Shown here piece by piece: positions 23,368-32,635 of a stretch of DNA of 43,209 nt (positions within the stretch are counted from its first letter, which is position 1; each line of letters begins with the position of its first letter). A program made the position numbers and the translations under genes. This stretch comes from an uncultured Burkholderiales bacterium (GTDB lineage: Bacteria; Pseudomonadota; Gammaproteobacteria; Burkholderiales; Burkholderiaceae_C). The stretch is taken from the NCBI GenBank assembly GCA_903861115.1, contig CAIOTD010000159.1, positions 1 through 43,209 on the forward strand, given 5' to 3'. The notes under the pieces were generated by a model, which was not told the DNA's origin, did not search any database, and saw only the letters and a program-made list of their open reading frames with translations.

Positions 23368-25086
23368 TCAGAACAGGAAATAACGTTGGGTCATTGGCAG
23401 GGAGACCGCTGGCTCACACGTGAGCAGTTGGCCATCGGCCCTCACCTCATAACTTTGTGCGTTGATCTCCATCTTGGGCGCGTAATCATTTCGGATCATG
23501 TGCTTTTTGCCTATGCCTCGAATATTGTGCACGGCAGACAAAGATTTTTGTAGTCCAAAACGTTCCTTGATGCCTAGACCCAGTCCAGACTTGGAGACGA
23601 AAGTCAATGAGCCTTTGGCAAGCGCACCCCCGTAAGCGCCAAACATGGGGCGATAGTGGACGGGTTGAGGTGTAGGGATGGATGCATTGGGATCGCCCAT
23701 GGCGGCCATCGCAATGAAACCACCTTTCATGATCAGAAAGGGCTTAACGCCAAAAAAAGCCGGCTTCCAAAAGACCAAGTCGGCCCATTTACCGACCTCA
23801 ATGCTCCCAACGTCATGGCTGATGCCATGTGCAATGGCGGGGTTGATGCTCAATTTGGATACATAGCGTTTGACGCGCTCATTGTCGTGGCGGTCCGTGT
23901 CGTTGGGTAATTTCCCACGTTGCTGTTTCATCTTGTGTGCGGTTTGCCAGCAGCGCATGATGACCTCTCCAACTCGGCCCATGGCTTGGCTGTCAGAGCT
24001 GAACATGCTGATGGCGCCCAAGTCGTGCAAAATATCTTCAGCAGCAATGGTTTCTCCGCGGATGCGGCTTTCTGCAAACGCCAAGTCTTCCGCAATCGAT
24101 GCATCCAAGTGGTGACAGACCATCAACATGTCAACGTGTTCATCCAAGGTGTTGATGGTGTAGGGCCGTGTTGGATTGGTCGAGGAGGGGAGCACATTGG
24201 CTTCGCCCACGACTTTCAAGATGTCTGGCGCATGACCTCCGCCTGCGCCTTCGGTGTGAAAGGTGTGAATGGTGCGGCCTTTGAATGCCGCAATGGTGTC
24301 TTCAACAAAACCAGACTCATTCAAGGTGTCCGTGTGAATGGCAACTTGTGTGTCCGTCTCCTCAGCCACCGTCAGGCAATTGTCAATGGCTGAAGGGGTG
24401 GTGCCCCAGTCTTCGTGAAGTTTGAGGCCAATGGCGCCTGCATCAATTTGTTCTCGAAGGGGCGCGGCCAAGGAGGCGTTGCCTTTGCCTAGGAATCCTA
24501 GGTTCATGGGAAAGGCGTCTGCGGCTTGCAGCATGCGCTCAAGGTTCCAAGTCCCCGGTGTGCAAGTGGTTGCAAACGTACCTGTTGCAGGCCCCGTTCC
24601 GCCCCCAATCATTGTGGTGACGCCACTGCACAGGGCTTCCTCAATTTGTTGTGGGGCAATAAAGTGGATATGGGTATCAATGGCACCTGCCGTGACGATC
24701 ATGCCCTCACAACTGATGATCTCGGTGCCAGGCCCAATGATGATATCCACACCGGGTTGTGTATCTGGGTTGCCCGCTTTGCCGATGGCGGCAATTCTTG
24801 AGTTCTTCAAACCAATATCGGCTTTGATGATGCCCCAGTGATCAATGATCAATGCATTGGTTAAAACGGTGTCCATGGCACCTTCGTGCCTTGTGCGCTG
24901 AGATTGAGCCATGCCATCACGAATGGTCTTACCGCCTCCGAATTTGACCTCCTCACCGTAGCCTCCGGCTTGTAGGGTCAAGTCTTTTTCAACCTCAACG
25001 ATCAAATCCGTGTCGGCCAAACGAACGCGGTCACCAACGGTTGGACCAAACATCTCTGCATATGCGCGTTTATTGATAGTCGCCAT
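23368..25086 (-). CDS. ureC: Urease alpha subunit UreC
   Basis: This 572-residue catalytic subunit has all nickel ligands: DTHIHF (His139, His141), the lysine that is carbamylated in GLKLHEDWG (Lys222), His251 (AIHTDTLNE), and His277 ([10 protein letters not shown]). The mobile flap MVCHHLD carries Cys324 and His325. It hydrolyses urea to ammonia and carbamate in the cytoplasm with UreA and UreB. Length and motifs are complete. Its ATG overlaps the ureB stop by one base (TAATG), giving translational coupling. Confidence 0.97.
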   Translation of the reverse strand: MATINKRAYAEMFGPTVGDRVRLADTDLIVEVEKDLTLQAGGYGEEVKFGGGKTIRDGMAQSQRTRHEGAMDTVLTNALIIDHWGIIKADIGLKNSRIAAIGKAGNPDTQPGVDIIIGPGTEIISCEGMIVTAGAIDTHIHFIAPQQIEEALCSGVTTMIGGGTGPATGTFATTCTPGTWNLERMLQAADAFPMNLGFLGKGNASLAAPLREQIDAGAIGLKLHEDWGTTPSAIDNCLTVAEETDTQVAIHTDTLNESGFVEDTIAAFKGRTIHTFHTEGAGGGHAPDILKVVGEANVLPSSTNPTRPYTINTLDEHVDMLMVCHHLDASIAEDLAFAESRIRGETIAAEDILHDLGAISMFSSDSQAMGRVGEVIMRCWQTAHKMKQQRGKLPNDTDRHDNERVKRYVSKLSINPAIAHGISHDVGSIEVGKWADLVFWKPAFFGVKPFLIMKGGFIAMAAMGDPNASIPTPQPVHYRPMFGAYGGALAKGSLTFVSKSGLGLGIKERFGLQKSLSAVHNIRGIGKKHMIRNDYAPKMEINAQSYEVRADGQLLTCEPAVSLPMTQRYFLF

Positions 25087-25391
25087 TAAAGCGCTCCTTG
25101 TACGAGGCCTCGAAAGCCATAAATTTTGCGATCTCCAGCGTAATCGACCAATTCCACGGTTCTTTCTTGACCCGGCTCAAAACGCACGGCGTTGCCTGAA
25201 GCAATGTTCAAACGCATGCCCTTTGCCGCTGTTCTATCAAAGACCAAGGCGGCGTTGGTTTCTGCAAAGTGATAATGCGAACCCACTTGAATGGGGCGAT
25301 CTCCCGCATTTTGAACAACCAAGGTGCAGGTTCTGCGGTTGGGGTTGAGGACGTATTGGACCTCGTCTATGAGTAATTCACCAGGCGTCAT
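25086..25391 (-). CDS. ureB: Urease beta subunit UreB
   Basis: This 101-residue protein is typical UreB ([19 protein letters not shown] start, [20 protein letters not shown] core, [17 protein letters not shown] end). It is encoded directly before ureC and separated from ureA by 57 bases without a terminator. It forms the urease trimer core with UreA and UreC. Confidence 0.96.
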   Translation of the reverse strand: MTPGELLIDEVQYVLNPNRRTCTLVVQNAGDRPIQVGSHYHFAETNAALVFDRTAAKGMRLNIASGNAVRFEPGQERTVELVDYAGDRKIYGFRGLVQGAL

Positions 25392-25448
25392 GATGGGTCT
25401 TAAAGGATGTGGAGTTTGAGGGTGAAGGCAATTGGACGTGAATTGGAT

Positions 25449-25751
25449 TCAAATGATGGGTTGATGGACCGTCACCAATTTTGTTCCATCTGGAAAGGTC
25501 GCCTCGATCTGAATGTCTGGAATCATCTCTGCAATGCCATCCATCACATCCGACTTTGATAAAAGTGTTCGTCCCTCGCTCATCAATTGTGCAACGGTCT
25601 TGCCATCCCGAGCGCCTTCCATGATGGCTGCACTGATAAAGGCCACCGATTCGGGGTAATTGAGTTTGAGTCCGCGTGCTTTGCGTCTTTCTGCAAGCAA
25701 AGCCGCTGTAAAAATTAAAAGCTTGTCTTTTTCACGGGGCGTTAATTCCAT
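25449..25751 (-). CDS. ureA: Urease gamma subunit UreA
   Basis: This 100-residue protein has the UreA signatures [20 protein letters not shown] and [20 protein letters not shown], and ends VTVHQPII. It is the first gene of the ureABCEFG operon. GGAAG lies before the ATG. About 40 bases upstream of the ATG is a sigma-54-type -24/-12 element (25792-25806, minus strand), listed separately. Note that ureD, usually just upstream of ureA, is not here but about 6 kb to the right. Confidence 0.96.
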   Translation of the reverse strand: MELTPREKDKLLIFTAALLAERRKARGLKLNYPESVAFISAAIMEGARDGKTVAQLMSEGRTLLSKSDVMDGIAEMIPDIQIEATFPDGTKLVTVHQPII

Positions 25752-25791
25752 GGGTCTTCCAAATAATGTATTTCAGTCAATCAATTATGAC

Positions 25792-25806
25792 GCAACTTGT
25801 GTGCCT
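25792..25806 (-). promoter_or_regulatory. Candidate sigma-54 promoter of ureABCEFG
   Basis: On the minus strand AGGCACACAAGTTGC has GG (25805-25804) and GC (25793-25792) separated by exactly 10 bases, with GGCAC and TTGC both matching the -24/-12 consensus TGGCACG-N4-TTGC. The predicted start of transcription is about 25781, 30 bases before the ureA ATG. It mirrors the stronger element for urtA on the opposite strand. The -26 position deviates (A for T). Confidence 0.6.
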
Positions 25807-25833
25807 CCGAAAATGGTGCCAAACAACAAATAC

Positions 25834-25879
25834 GCTCACTTGTGGTGCGAATATCTCGGCGCGCGCATTATTATGGTGC
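25834..25879. promoter_or_regulatory. Candidate NtrC enhancer sites shared by ure and urt promoters
   Basis: Two sites resemble the NtrC box GCAC-N7-GGTGC: GCTCACTTGTGGTGC (25834-25848) and GCATTATTATGGTGC (25865-25879). They are 31 bp apart, close to three helical turns, as in the glnA enhancer. A further TGGTGC half-site lies at 25814-25819. They fall between the two divergent sigma-54 elements, about 70-115 bp upstream of the urtA -24 box, a normal enhancer distance. Confidence 0.5.
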
Positions 25880-25949
25880 GTTTTTTGGATGAAGGTGGTC
25901 TGATTGTGTTGGCTTTGCGCTTGAATGGGGCGGGGAGGGTGTTTTGATG

Positions 25950-25964
25950 TGGCACGGCGCTTGC
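25950..25964 (+). promoter_or_regulatory. Sigma-54 promoter of urtABCDE
   Basis: TGGCACGGCGCTTGC matches the sigma-54 consensus TGGCACG-N4-TTGC at every defined position, with GG at 25951-25952 and GC at 25963-25964 spaced 10 bases. Transcription would begin about 25976 and leave a 54-base leader before the urtA ATG at 26030. Confidence 0.8.
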
Positions 25965-26029
25965 GAAGATCTCAATGCGAAAGCGAATTTCAACTTTCCT
26001 AACTTTTTCTATGAATTGGAGCAATTTAA

Positions 26030-27304
26030 ATGTTCAACAGACGACATCATCTTAAGGCCTTGGCGGCCGCAACGGCTTTGGTCACGGGTTCCTTGTTAAT
26101 GGCTTTGCCTGCACGTGCAGCAGACACAATCAAGGTTGGCGTGTTGCACAGCCTGTCCGGAACGATGGCTATTTCTGAGACTGTATTAAAAGACACAGTT
26201 TTGATGGCCATTGATGAGATCAATGCCAAAGGTGGTGTTTTGGGCAAGAAGTTAGAGCCTGTTGTCGTTGATCCTGCTTCAAATTGGCCTTTGTTTGCTG
26301 AAAAAACAAAGCAGTTGTTGACGCAAGACAAAGTATCTGTCATTTTTGGATGCTGGACGTCTGTGTCAAGAAAATCAGTTCTTCCAGTGGTTGAAGAGCT
26401 CAATGGCTTGTTGTTTTACCCTGTCCAGTACGAGGGTGAAGAGTTGAGCAAGAATGTGTTTTATACAGGTGCTGCACCAAATCAACAGGCCATTCCAGCC
26501 GTTGATTATTTGATGAGCAAAGACGGTGGTGCTGCCAAGCGTTGGGTTTTGTTGGGTACAGATTATGTCTATCCAAGAACGACCAACAAAATTTTGCGCG
26601 CTTACTTGATGAGCAAGGGCGTTAAAGAATCAGACATCGATGAGAAGTACACACCGTTTGGTCACTCTGATTATCAAACCATTGTTGCTGACATCAAAAA
26701 ATTCGCAACAGGTGGTAAAACTGCTGTGGTCTCTACAATCAACGGTGACTCCAATGTTCCTTTCTACAAAGAGTTGGGTAACGCAGGCTTGAAGGCCAAA
26801 GACGTACCAGTCGTTGCTTTCTCAGTGGGTGAAGAAGAGTTGCGTGGTGTAGATACCAAGCCATTGGTAGGTCACTTGGCTGCATGGAACTATTTCATGA
26901 GCATCAAGAATCCTACAAATGACGCGTTCATTAAAAAGTGGAGCGATTATGCAAAAGCCAAGGGCATTGCTGGTCACAAAGACAAGCCTTTGACCAACGA
27001 TCCAATGGAGGCAACTTACATTGGTATCAATATGTGGAAGCAAGCGGTTGAAAAAGCCAAGTCAACCGATGTTGACAAGGTCATTGCAGCAATGGCTGGA
27101 CAAACATTTACAGCACCTAGCGGCATCCAATCTAAAATGGACGAGAAAAACCACCACTTGCACAAATCCGTGTTCATTGGTGAAGTCAAGGCCGACGGTC
27201 AATTCAATGTGGTATGGAAAACGCCTGGTCCTGTAAAAGCCAAGCCATGGAGCCCATACATTGAAGGCAACGATAAAAAGCCTGATGAGCCAGTCAAGAA
27301 GTGA
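26030..27304 (+). CDS. urtA: Urea ABC transporter substrate-binding protein UrtA
   Basis: This 424-residue periplasmic binding protein has a signal peptide with a basic start (MFNRRHHLKALAAATALVTG) cut near ALPARA, then ADTIKVGVLHSLSGTMAISE, the UrtA opening. It also has FGCWTSVSRKSVLPVVEELN and LFYPVQYEGEE, characteristic of urea/short-chain amide binders of the Urt type. It captures urea for the UrtBC channel. It is the first gene of the operon, under the sigma-54 element, and is separated from urtB by a hairpin that may lower downstream expression relative to UrtA. Codon use (many GTT, GGT, AAG) suits high expression. Confidence 0.95.
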   Translation: MFNRRHHLKALAAATALVTGSLLMALPARAADTIKVGVLHSLSGTMAISETVLKDTVLMAIDEINAKGGVLGKKLEPVVVDPASNWPLFAEKTKQLLTQDKVSVIFGCWTSVSRKSVLPVVEELNGLLFYPVQYEGEELSKNVFYTGAAPNQQAIPAVDYLMSKDGGAAKRWVLLGTDYVYPRTTNKILRAYLMSKGVKESDIDEKYTPFGHSDYQTIVADIKKFATGGKTAVVSTINGDSNVPFYKELGNAGLKAKDVPVVAFSVGEEELRGVDTKPLVGHLAAWNYFMSIKNPTNDAFIKKWSDYAKAKGIAGHKDKPLTNDPMEATYIGINMWKQAVEKAKSTDVDKVIAAMAGQTFTAPSGIQSKMDEKNHHLHKSVFIGEVKADGQFNVVWKTPGPVKAKPWSPYIEGNDKKPDEPVKK

Positions 27305-27356
27305 TTGATTGATCTTTGATTGGTTTAAAATCCAATCAAAGTCAAGTAGGTGAATA

Positions 27357-27383
27357 AAGTGGAGGCTTCAGGCCTCCACTTTT
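27357..27383 (+). terminator. Hairpin between urtA and urtB (partial terminator or processing site)
   Basis: AAGTGGAGGC (27357-27366) pairs perfectly with GCCTCCACTT (27372-27381) around a 5-base loop, with four T at 27380-27383. Since urtBCDE follow without another promoter that I can see, this is likely a leaky terminator or a 3' stabiliser of the urtA message. A smaller repeat, TTGATTGG/CCAATCAA (27316-27339 region), precedes it. Confidence 0.7.
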
Positions 27384-27405
27384 ACAAAAAGAAGACGAAA
27401 TTTAT

Positions 27406-28980
27406 ATGAAACGTATTGGTTTGCTTTTGTTGAGCTGCGTGATATGGCATTTGCCTGCTTGGTCGTTAAGCGCCCACCAGGTTCAGTCGATGGTCACAGG
27501 AGACAACGATTCTAGAATTGAAGCATTGCAAGTGGCTCTAAAAGATGCAGATGAAAAGACTGCGAATTTTTTAAAGGCACTGGCGGATGATGAGGTCATG
27601 GTCTCTGGGTCTTTGGTTTTGGTGGTCAAAGGCGGTGTTGCATACGACCCCGTGACAGGTGAGACCAAGCCCATGCCCAGTGATCTTCAAGGGCTGACCA
27701 GCAACAATCGCATGCGCTCCGAGGTCGACTCTGCACTGGCTGCACTGCAACTTTTAAGCAGCGATGATGCGCAAAGGCTGACTGCCGCCAAGGCCTTGTT
27801 GCTTGAGCCTGATGTTACAAAAATGCCTCTGCTCACCAAAGCGCTTGCAACCGAACAGAACGAAAAAGTTAAAGAGTATTTGATGCTGGCCAAAGCGGCC
27901 ATTACGATTGCAAGTACGAGCACCAAGGAGAGACTTGAAGCGGCGACGGTTTTGGCATTGAGCAAGACCCCAAACACCTTGTTGCTGCTCAATCAACAAC
28001 TCAGCCAAGAAGAGGACGCCTCCGTCAAAGCTCAATTGCAAGCTTCCATCAAGGACATCAAAGCGTCGCTCGTTTGGGGTGAAAGAATTGGCACCTTGTT
28101 CACCGGTTTGAGCCTGGGTTCTATTTTGTTATTGGTTGCATTGGGTTTGGCCATCACGTATGGACTGATGGGTGTGATCAACATGGCGCATGGCGAATTG
28201 ATGATGATTGGCGCTTATGCAACATATTCTGTGCAGGTGGCTTTTAGAACGTATTGGCCTTCAGGTTTTGATTACTACTTGGTCGCGGCTTTGCCGGCAG
28301 CATTTCTATCTGCTGCGTTGGTCGGAGCGGTCCTAGAAAAATTGATCTTAAGGCATTTGTACGGTAGGCCTCTTGAAACCTTGCTCGCTACATGGGGCAT
28401 CAGTTTGGCCTTGATGCAAGGGGTTCGAACCCTTTACGGTGCACAAAATGTGGCTGTAGAAAATCCCTCCTGGATGAGCGGAGGGGTTGAATTGCTTTCT
28501 AATTTAACGCTCCCATGGAACAGAATGATGATCATTTTGTTTGCCTTCTTTGTTTTGATTTTTATGGCGCTGCTGATCAGTAAAACAAGACTGGGTTTGT
28601 TTGTTCGTGGCGTTACGCAAAATAGGCCCATGGCCTCGTGCATGGGCATCAATACTGCGCGCATTGATACATACGCCTTTTCGCTAGGCTCGGGCATTGC
28701 TGGATTGGCTGGATGCGCGCTTAGTCAAGTTGGAAATGTGGGACCAGATTTGGGTCAAGGGTACATCGTTGATGCTTTCATGGTTGTGGTATTGGGTGGC
28801 GTGGGTCAACTCATGGGCACGGTGTATGCGGCCCTTGGTTTGGGCGTTCTCAATAAACTCTTGGAAGGGTTAACGGGGGCCGTTCTTGCAAAAATTGCGG
28901 TGTTGATTTTAATTATCATCTTCATTCAAAAACGTCCCCAAGGCCTTTTTGCTTTGAAGGGCAGAAGTGCTGAGGCATAA
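27406..28980 (+). CDS. urtB: Urea ABC transporter permease UrtB
   Basis: This 524-residue protein has a cleavable signal (KRIGLLLLSCVIWHLPAWSL) and a 190-residue helical region (residues about 30-215) outside the membrane that is normal for UrtB. The LivH-type permease domain begins near RIGTLFTGLSLGSILLLVAL and contains YGLMGVINMAHGELMMIGAY. The EAA-like loop is around GVTQNRPMASCMGINTARID. It forms the channel with UrtC. The urtC gene begins one base after its stop. Confidence 0.93.
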   Translation: MKRIGLLLLSCVIWHLPAWSLSAHQVQSMVTGDNDSRIEALQVALKDADEKTANFLKALADDEVMVSGSLVLVVKGGVAYDPVTGETKPMPSDLQGLTSNNRMRSEVDSALAALQLLSSDDAQRLTAAKALLLEPDVTKMPLLTKALATEQNEKVKEYLMLAKAAITIASTSTKERLEAATVLALSKTPNTLLLLNQQLSQEEDASVKAQLQASIKDIKASLVWGERIGTLFTGLSLGSILLLVALGLAITYGLMGVINMAHGELMMIGAYATYSVQVAFRTYWPSGFDYYLVAALPAAFLSAALVGAVLEKLILRHLYGRPLETLLATWGISLALMQGVRTLYGAQNVAVENPSWMSGGVELLSNLTLPWNRMMIILFAFFVLIFMALLISKTRLGLFVRGVTQNRPMASCMGINTARIDTYAFSLGSGIAGLAGCALSQVGNVGPDLGQGYIVDAFMVVVLGGVGQLMGTVYAALGLGVLNKLLEGLTGAVLAKIAVLILIIIFIQKRPQGLFALKGRSAEA

Positions 28981-28981
28981 G

Positions 28982-30094
28982 ATGAGCACAGTTTTGATCC
29001 CAACCCAAAAACCACTCTTGAGTGCGCCTGCTTGGAGCACATTTTTTGTGGCAGTTATTTTTGTGGCCATTGTGGCGCCTATTTTGAACGTCTATTTGCC
29101 GCCAACCCATTGGCTTCACATGAGCGACTTTATGGTCTCATTGATTGGCAAAATCATGTGTTATGCCATTTGTGCTTTGGCCATGGATTTGATTTGGGGG
29201 TTCACCGGTATTTTGTCACTTGGCCACGGTTTGTTCTTCTCGCTGGGTGGCTATGTGATGGGCATGTATTTGATGAGGCAAATTGGCACAGATGGAAATT
29301 ACAAGTCTGACTTGCCTGACTTCATGGTGTTTTTGAATTGGAAAACGCTGCCTTGGCATTGGTATTTCAGTGACAGTTTTATTGCAACGCTGTTGCTGAT
29401 TGTTTTGGTGCCTGGATTCATCGCCTTTGTCTTTGGATATTTCGCTTTTAGATCAAGGATCAAAGGTGTTTATTTCTCCATCATCACGCAAGCGATGACC
29501 TATGCCGCCATGTTGTTGTTCTTCAGAAATGAGACCGGATTTGGGGGCAACAATGGATTCACGGATTTCAAGAGAATTTTAGGCATCACCATAGCAACAC
29601 CTAGCATGCGCATGGTGTTGTTCGTGATCACAGGTTTGGTCTTGCTTGGGTTTTTCTTGCTCTCTCGCTGGCTGATGAATGGTAAATTCGGTCGCGTCTT
29701 GCAAGCCATCAGAGACGCTGAGAGTCGAGTCATGTTCTCCGGTTACTCTCCCTTGCCTTACAAATTAACCATTTGGGTTTTGTCGGCTGTCATTTGCGCA
29801 ATTGCAGGAGCCTTGTATGTGCCACAAGTTGGCATCATCAATCCAAGTGAGATGAGCCCAGCCAATTCAATTGAGATGGCTGTATGGGCAGCAGTGGGCG
29901 GAAGAGGCACATTGATAGGTCCAATTGTTGGTGCCTTTTTGGTCAATGGATTTAAGAGTTGGTTGACGGTGACAGCGCCAGAGTTTTGGTTGTATTTCTT
30001 GGGTGCACTGTTTATTGGTGTGACGTTGTATTTACCCAATGGTGTGGTTGGCTTGATGAGCAAGTTTCGTTCTAATAAAGGGGAGTCAAAATGA
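28982..30094 (+). CDS. urtC: Urea ABC transporter permease UrtC
   Basis: This 370-residue LivM-type permease contains YAICALAMDLIWGFTGILSL, then GHGLFFSLGGYVMGMYLM, and a C-terminal loop RDAESRVMFSGYSPLPYKLT. I use ATG 28982, immediately after the urtB stop, over an in-frame GTG at 28967 inside urtB, because the ATG gives the usual short N-terminus. It overlaps urtD by four bases (ATGA). Confidence 0.94.
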   Translation: MSTVLIPTQKPLLSAPAWSTFFVAVIFVAIVAPILNVYLPPTHWLHMSDFMVSLIGKIMCYAICALAMDLIWGFTGILSLGHGLFFSLGGYVMGMYLMRQIGTDGNYKSDLPDFMVFLNWKTLPWHWYFSDSFIATLLLIVLVPGFIAFVFGYFAFRSRIKGVYFSIITQAMTYAAMLLFFRNETGFGGNNGFTDFKRILGITIATPSMRMVLFVITGLVLLGFFLLSRWLMNGKFGRVLQAIRDAESRVMFSGYSPLPYKLTIWVLSAVICAIAGALYVPQVGIINPSEMSPANSIEMAVWAAVGGRGTLIGPIVGAFLVNGFKSWLTVTAPEFWLYFLGALFIGVTLYLPNGVVGLMSKFRSNKGESK

Positions 30095-30963
30095 CGCCAG
30101 ATTTATTGGATCAAGGTGCAAAAAGACTGCAGCAGCATCTGCAGACCAAAGAACAAACGCAATCCTCTGGCGGCAGAGGCGCGAGCTACTCTCGCATCCA
30201 TCACGCGGGTGAGTTGGATGTCACGCATGGTCGTATTTTGTACATGGAAGATGTCAATGTGAGCTTTGATGGCTTTAAAGCCATCAACAATTTGAGTCTT
30301 GACATTGGCCTGGGTGAACTTCGCTGCATCATTGGACCCAATGGTGCCGGAAAGACCACCATGATGGACATCATCACTGGTAAAACCAAGCCCCAAAGTG
30401 GACGAGTCTTTTTTGGCAGCACGATCGATCTCCTGAGCTACTCTGAGCCAGAAATCGCTAAATTGGGTATTGGACGCAAGTTTCAAAAACCGACGGTCTT
30501 TGAGTACTTGAGTGTTTGGGAGAACTTGGAGTTGGCGCTAAAAACGGACAAAGGTGTTGGCGCCTCGATCTACTTCAAATTAAGCGCCGAGCAAAAGAAT
30601 AAATTGTTCGAAGTGATTGAAACGATTCAATTGCAAGAAGATTTAAACCGTCAAGCGGGCAACTTGAGTCATGGCCAAAAACAGTGGCTTGAAATTGGGA
30701 TGCTGCTGATGCAAGACCCTAAATTGTTGCTTTTGGATGAGCCTGTGGCTGGGATGACCGATCAAGAGACTGAGAGAACGGCCGAGCTCTTTTTGTCCTT
30801 GAAGGGCAAGCACTCGTTGATGGTCGTCGAACACGACATGAGCTTTATTAAAAGAATTTCAGATGTGGTCACTGTTCTTTGTGATGGCAGCGTTTTGGCT
30901 CAAGGTACTCTGGACCAGGTGCAAGCCGATGAAAGAGTGATTGAAGTTTATTTGGGTCGATGA
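30091..30963 (+). CDS. urtD: Urea ABC transporter ATPase UrtD
   Basis: This 290-residue LivG-type ATPase has Walker A GPNGAGKTT, signature LSHGQKQWLEIGMLL (with LSHGQ typical of UrtD), Walker B LLLLDEPVAGM and the H-loop VEHDM. An N-terminal extension of about 45 residues (TPDLLDQGAKRLQQHLQTKE and so on) precedes the cassette and is somewhat longer than in many UrtD proteins. GGGGAG lies before the ATG, and it overlaps urtC and urtE by ATGA. Confidence 0.94.
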   Translation: MTPDLLDQGAKRLQQHLQTKEQTQSSGGRGASYSRIHHAGELDVTHGRILYMEDVNVSFDGFKAINNLSLDIGLGELRCIIGPNGAGKTTMMDIITGKTKPQSGRVFFGSTIDLLSYSEPEIAKLGIGRKFQKPTVFEYLSVWENLELALKTDKGVGASIYFKLSAEQKNKLFEVIETIQLQEDLNRQAGNLSHGQKQWLEIGMLLMQDPKLLLLDEPVAGMTDQETERTAELFLSLKGKHSLMVVEHDMSFIKRISDVVTVLCDGSVLAQGTLDQVQADERVIEVYLGR

Positions 30964-31658
30964 AAATGTTACAAATTTCTAATGTTCACCAGTATTATGG
31001 AGGCTCACATATCCTGAGAGGTGTGAGCGTGAGTGCCACGGCTGGGAAAATCACCGTCTTGCTCGGAAGAAACGGCGTGGGCAAGTCCACGCTCTTGAAG
31101 TCCTTGATGGGATTGGTGCCCATTAGAGAAGGGAGCATCGTACTGAATGGGCAAGACATCACCAAGGCGACACCCTATGAGCGAGCAAGTGCAGGGATTG
31201 GTTACGTACCGCAGGGAAGAGAAATTTTTAATCGCTTAACCGTGGAAGACAATTTAAAAATTGGTTTGGCGTCAAAGCCGAGCAGTACGGCGATTCCTCA
31301 AGAACTGTTTGAGCTTTTTCCAATTTTGCATCAAATGCGTCACCGCCGTGGAGGCGATTTGTCAGGTGGGCAGCAGCAGCAATTGGCCATTGCCCGAGCA
31401 CTCGCGAGTGGGCCCAAATTGTTGGTTTTGGACGAGCCCACCGAAGGCATTCAACCCAGCATCATCAAGGAGATTGGCAGAGTCATTCGCCAATTGGCAA
31501 GCAAAGGTGAGATGGCGATCTTGCTTTGTGAGCAATATTACGATTTTGCAGAAGAGCTGGCCGATCAGTATTTGGTCATGGAGCGAGGCCAAGTGCTGGT
31601 GGAAGGACCGGGCTCGGAAATGGCCGCCAAAGGCATTCGCCAATTGGTGTCCATTTGA
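30960..31658 (+). CDS. urtE: Urea ABC transporter ATPase UrtE
   Basis: This 232-residue LivF-type ATPase has Walker A GRNGVGKSTLLKSLMG, signature LSGGQQQQLAIARALA and Walker B LLVLDEPTEGIQPSII. The motif YVPQGREIFNRLTVEDNL is typical. It pairs with UrtD to power urea import. The ATG overlaps the urtD stop; an alternative ATG six bases later (MLQIS) is possible. It converges on ureD, whose stop lies 19 bases away, with no terminator between the two. Confidence 0.94.
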   Translation: MKMLQISNVHQYYGGSHILRGVSVSATAGKITVLLGRNGVGKSTLLKSLMGLVPIREGSIVLNGQDITKATPYERASAGIGYVPQGREIFNRLTVEDNLKIGLASKPSSTAIPQELFELFPILHQMRHRRGGDLSGGQQQQLAIARALASGPKLLVLDEPTEGIQPSIIKEIGRVIRQLASKGEMAILLCEQYYDFAEELADQYLVMERGQVLVEGPGSEMAAKGIRQLVSI

Positions 31659-31677
31659 TTGTTGTTTTTGCGGTTCC

Positions 31678-32511
31678 TCAGGTTTGCCAAATGCGAGGGG
31701 AGTTGGTGGATGTGTTCCATAGTTCACTCCTCCAAGCGGCTCGAATCATTTGAAAGACCTTCATGCAAGGTTCTACTTGATCGCTCAATGAGCGCACCAC
31801 GACCATCTTTTCACTTGGTGCACTCACCCCCATTTTGACCGACTTGCTTTGAGAATCGCAAATTTCCCGGGCCATCTCGACGGCCTTGTCTTTGGTGGCT
31901 TTGGGGATGGGCGTGCCGCAAGCAAACACCAGGGTGGCCAAACAAGTTTTACCGTTCAATCCGACAGGACTTTTTAGAAGTCTCATGTCATCAGCGTTGA
32001 TTGTGCCCTTGTCGAGCCACACATTTTTGATTTCTAAATGCTGAGAAAAGCGTCCCTCTAAAAAAGGCATCTTTGCGTGGGGCAAGCCCAGTGACATGAT
32101 GTCCCATGCGATGAGCATGCTTTCTTGTCCGAGTTCAAAAACCGTTTCGTTGGTGCCCAGACAGCCACTATAGGCCAAGGTTTCCATGGGAAGCCATTCA
32201 AGACGTGCGTGATTTTTCAATTTGGCATGTGTTTTTTGAAAGGCTGAATGCTCTTTGGATGCAAAAAATCTCGCCGCCCCAGGGGTCGTGATGAGTGCGT
32301 GCGCGCCTTCATCCAAGGCAATTTGAATGTCCAGCACATCCCCGCCCACCAAGCCACTGGGTGGATGGATCAAAATATTGTGACAAATGCTCGAACCTTC
32401 CGGGTACAGGCTTTTGAGGACCCGAAGTGGGCCGCTGTGGACATGCCTCAAAACGGTCTTGCCGTGCTCAGCAGAGTAATTCAAGTTTAAAGTAGCAAGC
32501 GAATGGGGCAT
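31678..32511 (-). CDS. ureD: Urease accessory protein UreD, separate from the ure operon
   Basis: This 277-residue protein has UreD/UreH motifs: LNLNYSAEHGKTVLRHVHSG (with GPLRVLKSLYPEG), HPPSGLVGGDVLDIQI, TTPGAARFF, and LEWLPMETLAYSG. UreD is the scaffold that binds apo-urease and UreF for nickel insertion. Its normal place is upstream of ureA; here it lies about 6 kb away across the urt operon on the same strand as ureA, and would need its own promoter in the region shared with panB. Sequence and length are complete, so urease activation is not compromised. Confidence 0.92.
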   Translation of the reverse strand: MPHSLATLNLNYSAEHGKTVLRHVHSGPLRVLKSLYPEGSSICHNILIHPPSGLVGGDVLDIQIALDEGAHALITTPGAARFFASKEHSAFQKTHAKLKNHARLEWLPMETLAYSGCLGTNETVFELGQESMLIAWDIMSLGLPHAKMPFLEGRFSQHLEIKNVWLDKGTINADDMRLLKSPVGLNGKTCLATLVFACGTPIPKATKDKAVEMAREICDSQSKSVKMGVSAPSEKMVVVRSLSDQVEPCMKVFQMIRAAWRSELWNTSTNSPRIWQT

Positions 32512-32519
32512 AAAGGCTT

Positions 32520-32541
32520 TTTGAGTGACTCAAACTATAAT
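32520..32541. promoter_or_regulatory. Palindrome and -10-like element between ureD and panB
   Basis: TTTGAGT-G-ACTCAAA (32520-32534) is a 7+1+7 perfect inverted repeat just before TATAAT (32536-32541), in the 124-bp region that must serve both ureD (minus) and panB (plus). I see no matching -35 box. It may be an operator or chance; no sigma-54 element for ureD is visible here. Confidence 0.3.
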
Positions 32542-32635
32542 TGTGAGCAGTGACTCTATTCTTTCATAATTTTTGAGCTTTATCGCTCCATCACTTTCAT
32601 AGTGTGCTGAGCTTTACTTAAATGGACCTTGACCC

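Noticed and set aside
23920-24393. Plus-strand frame of 157 codons antisense to ureC
   Set aside because: The ureC sequence is highly conserved and complete; the antisense frame has no start signal and no known motifs.
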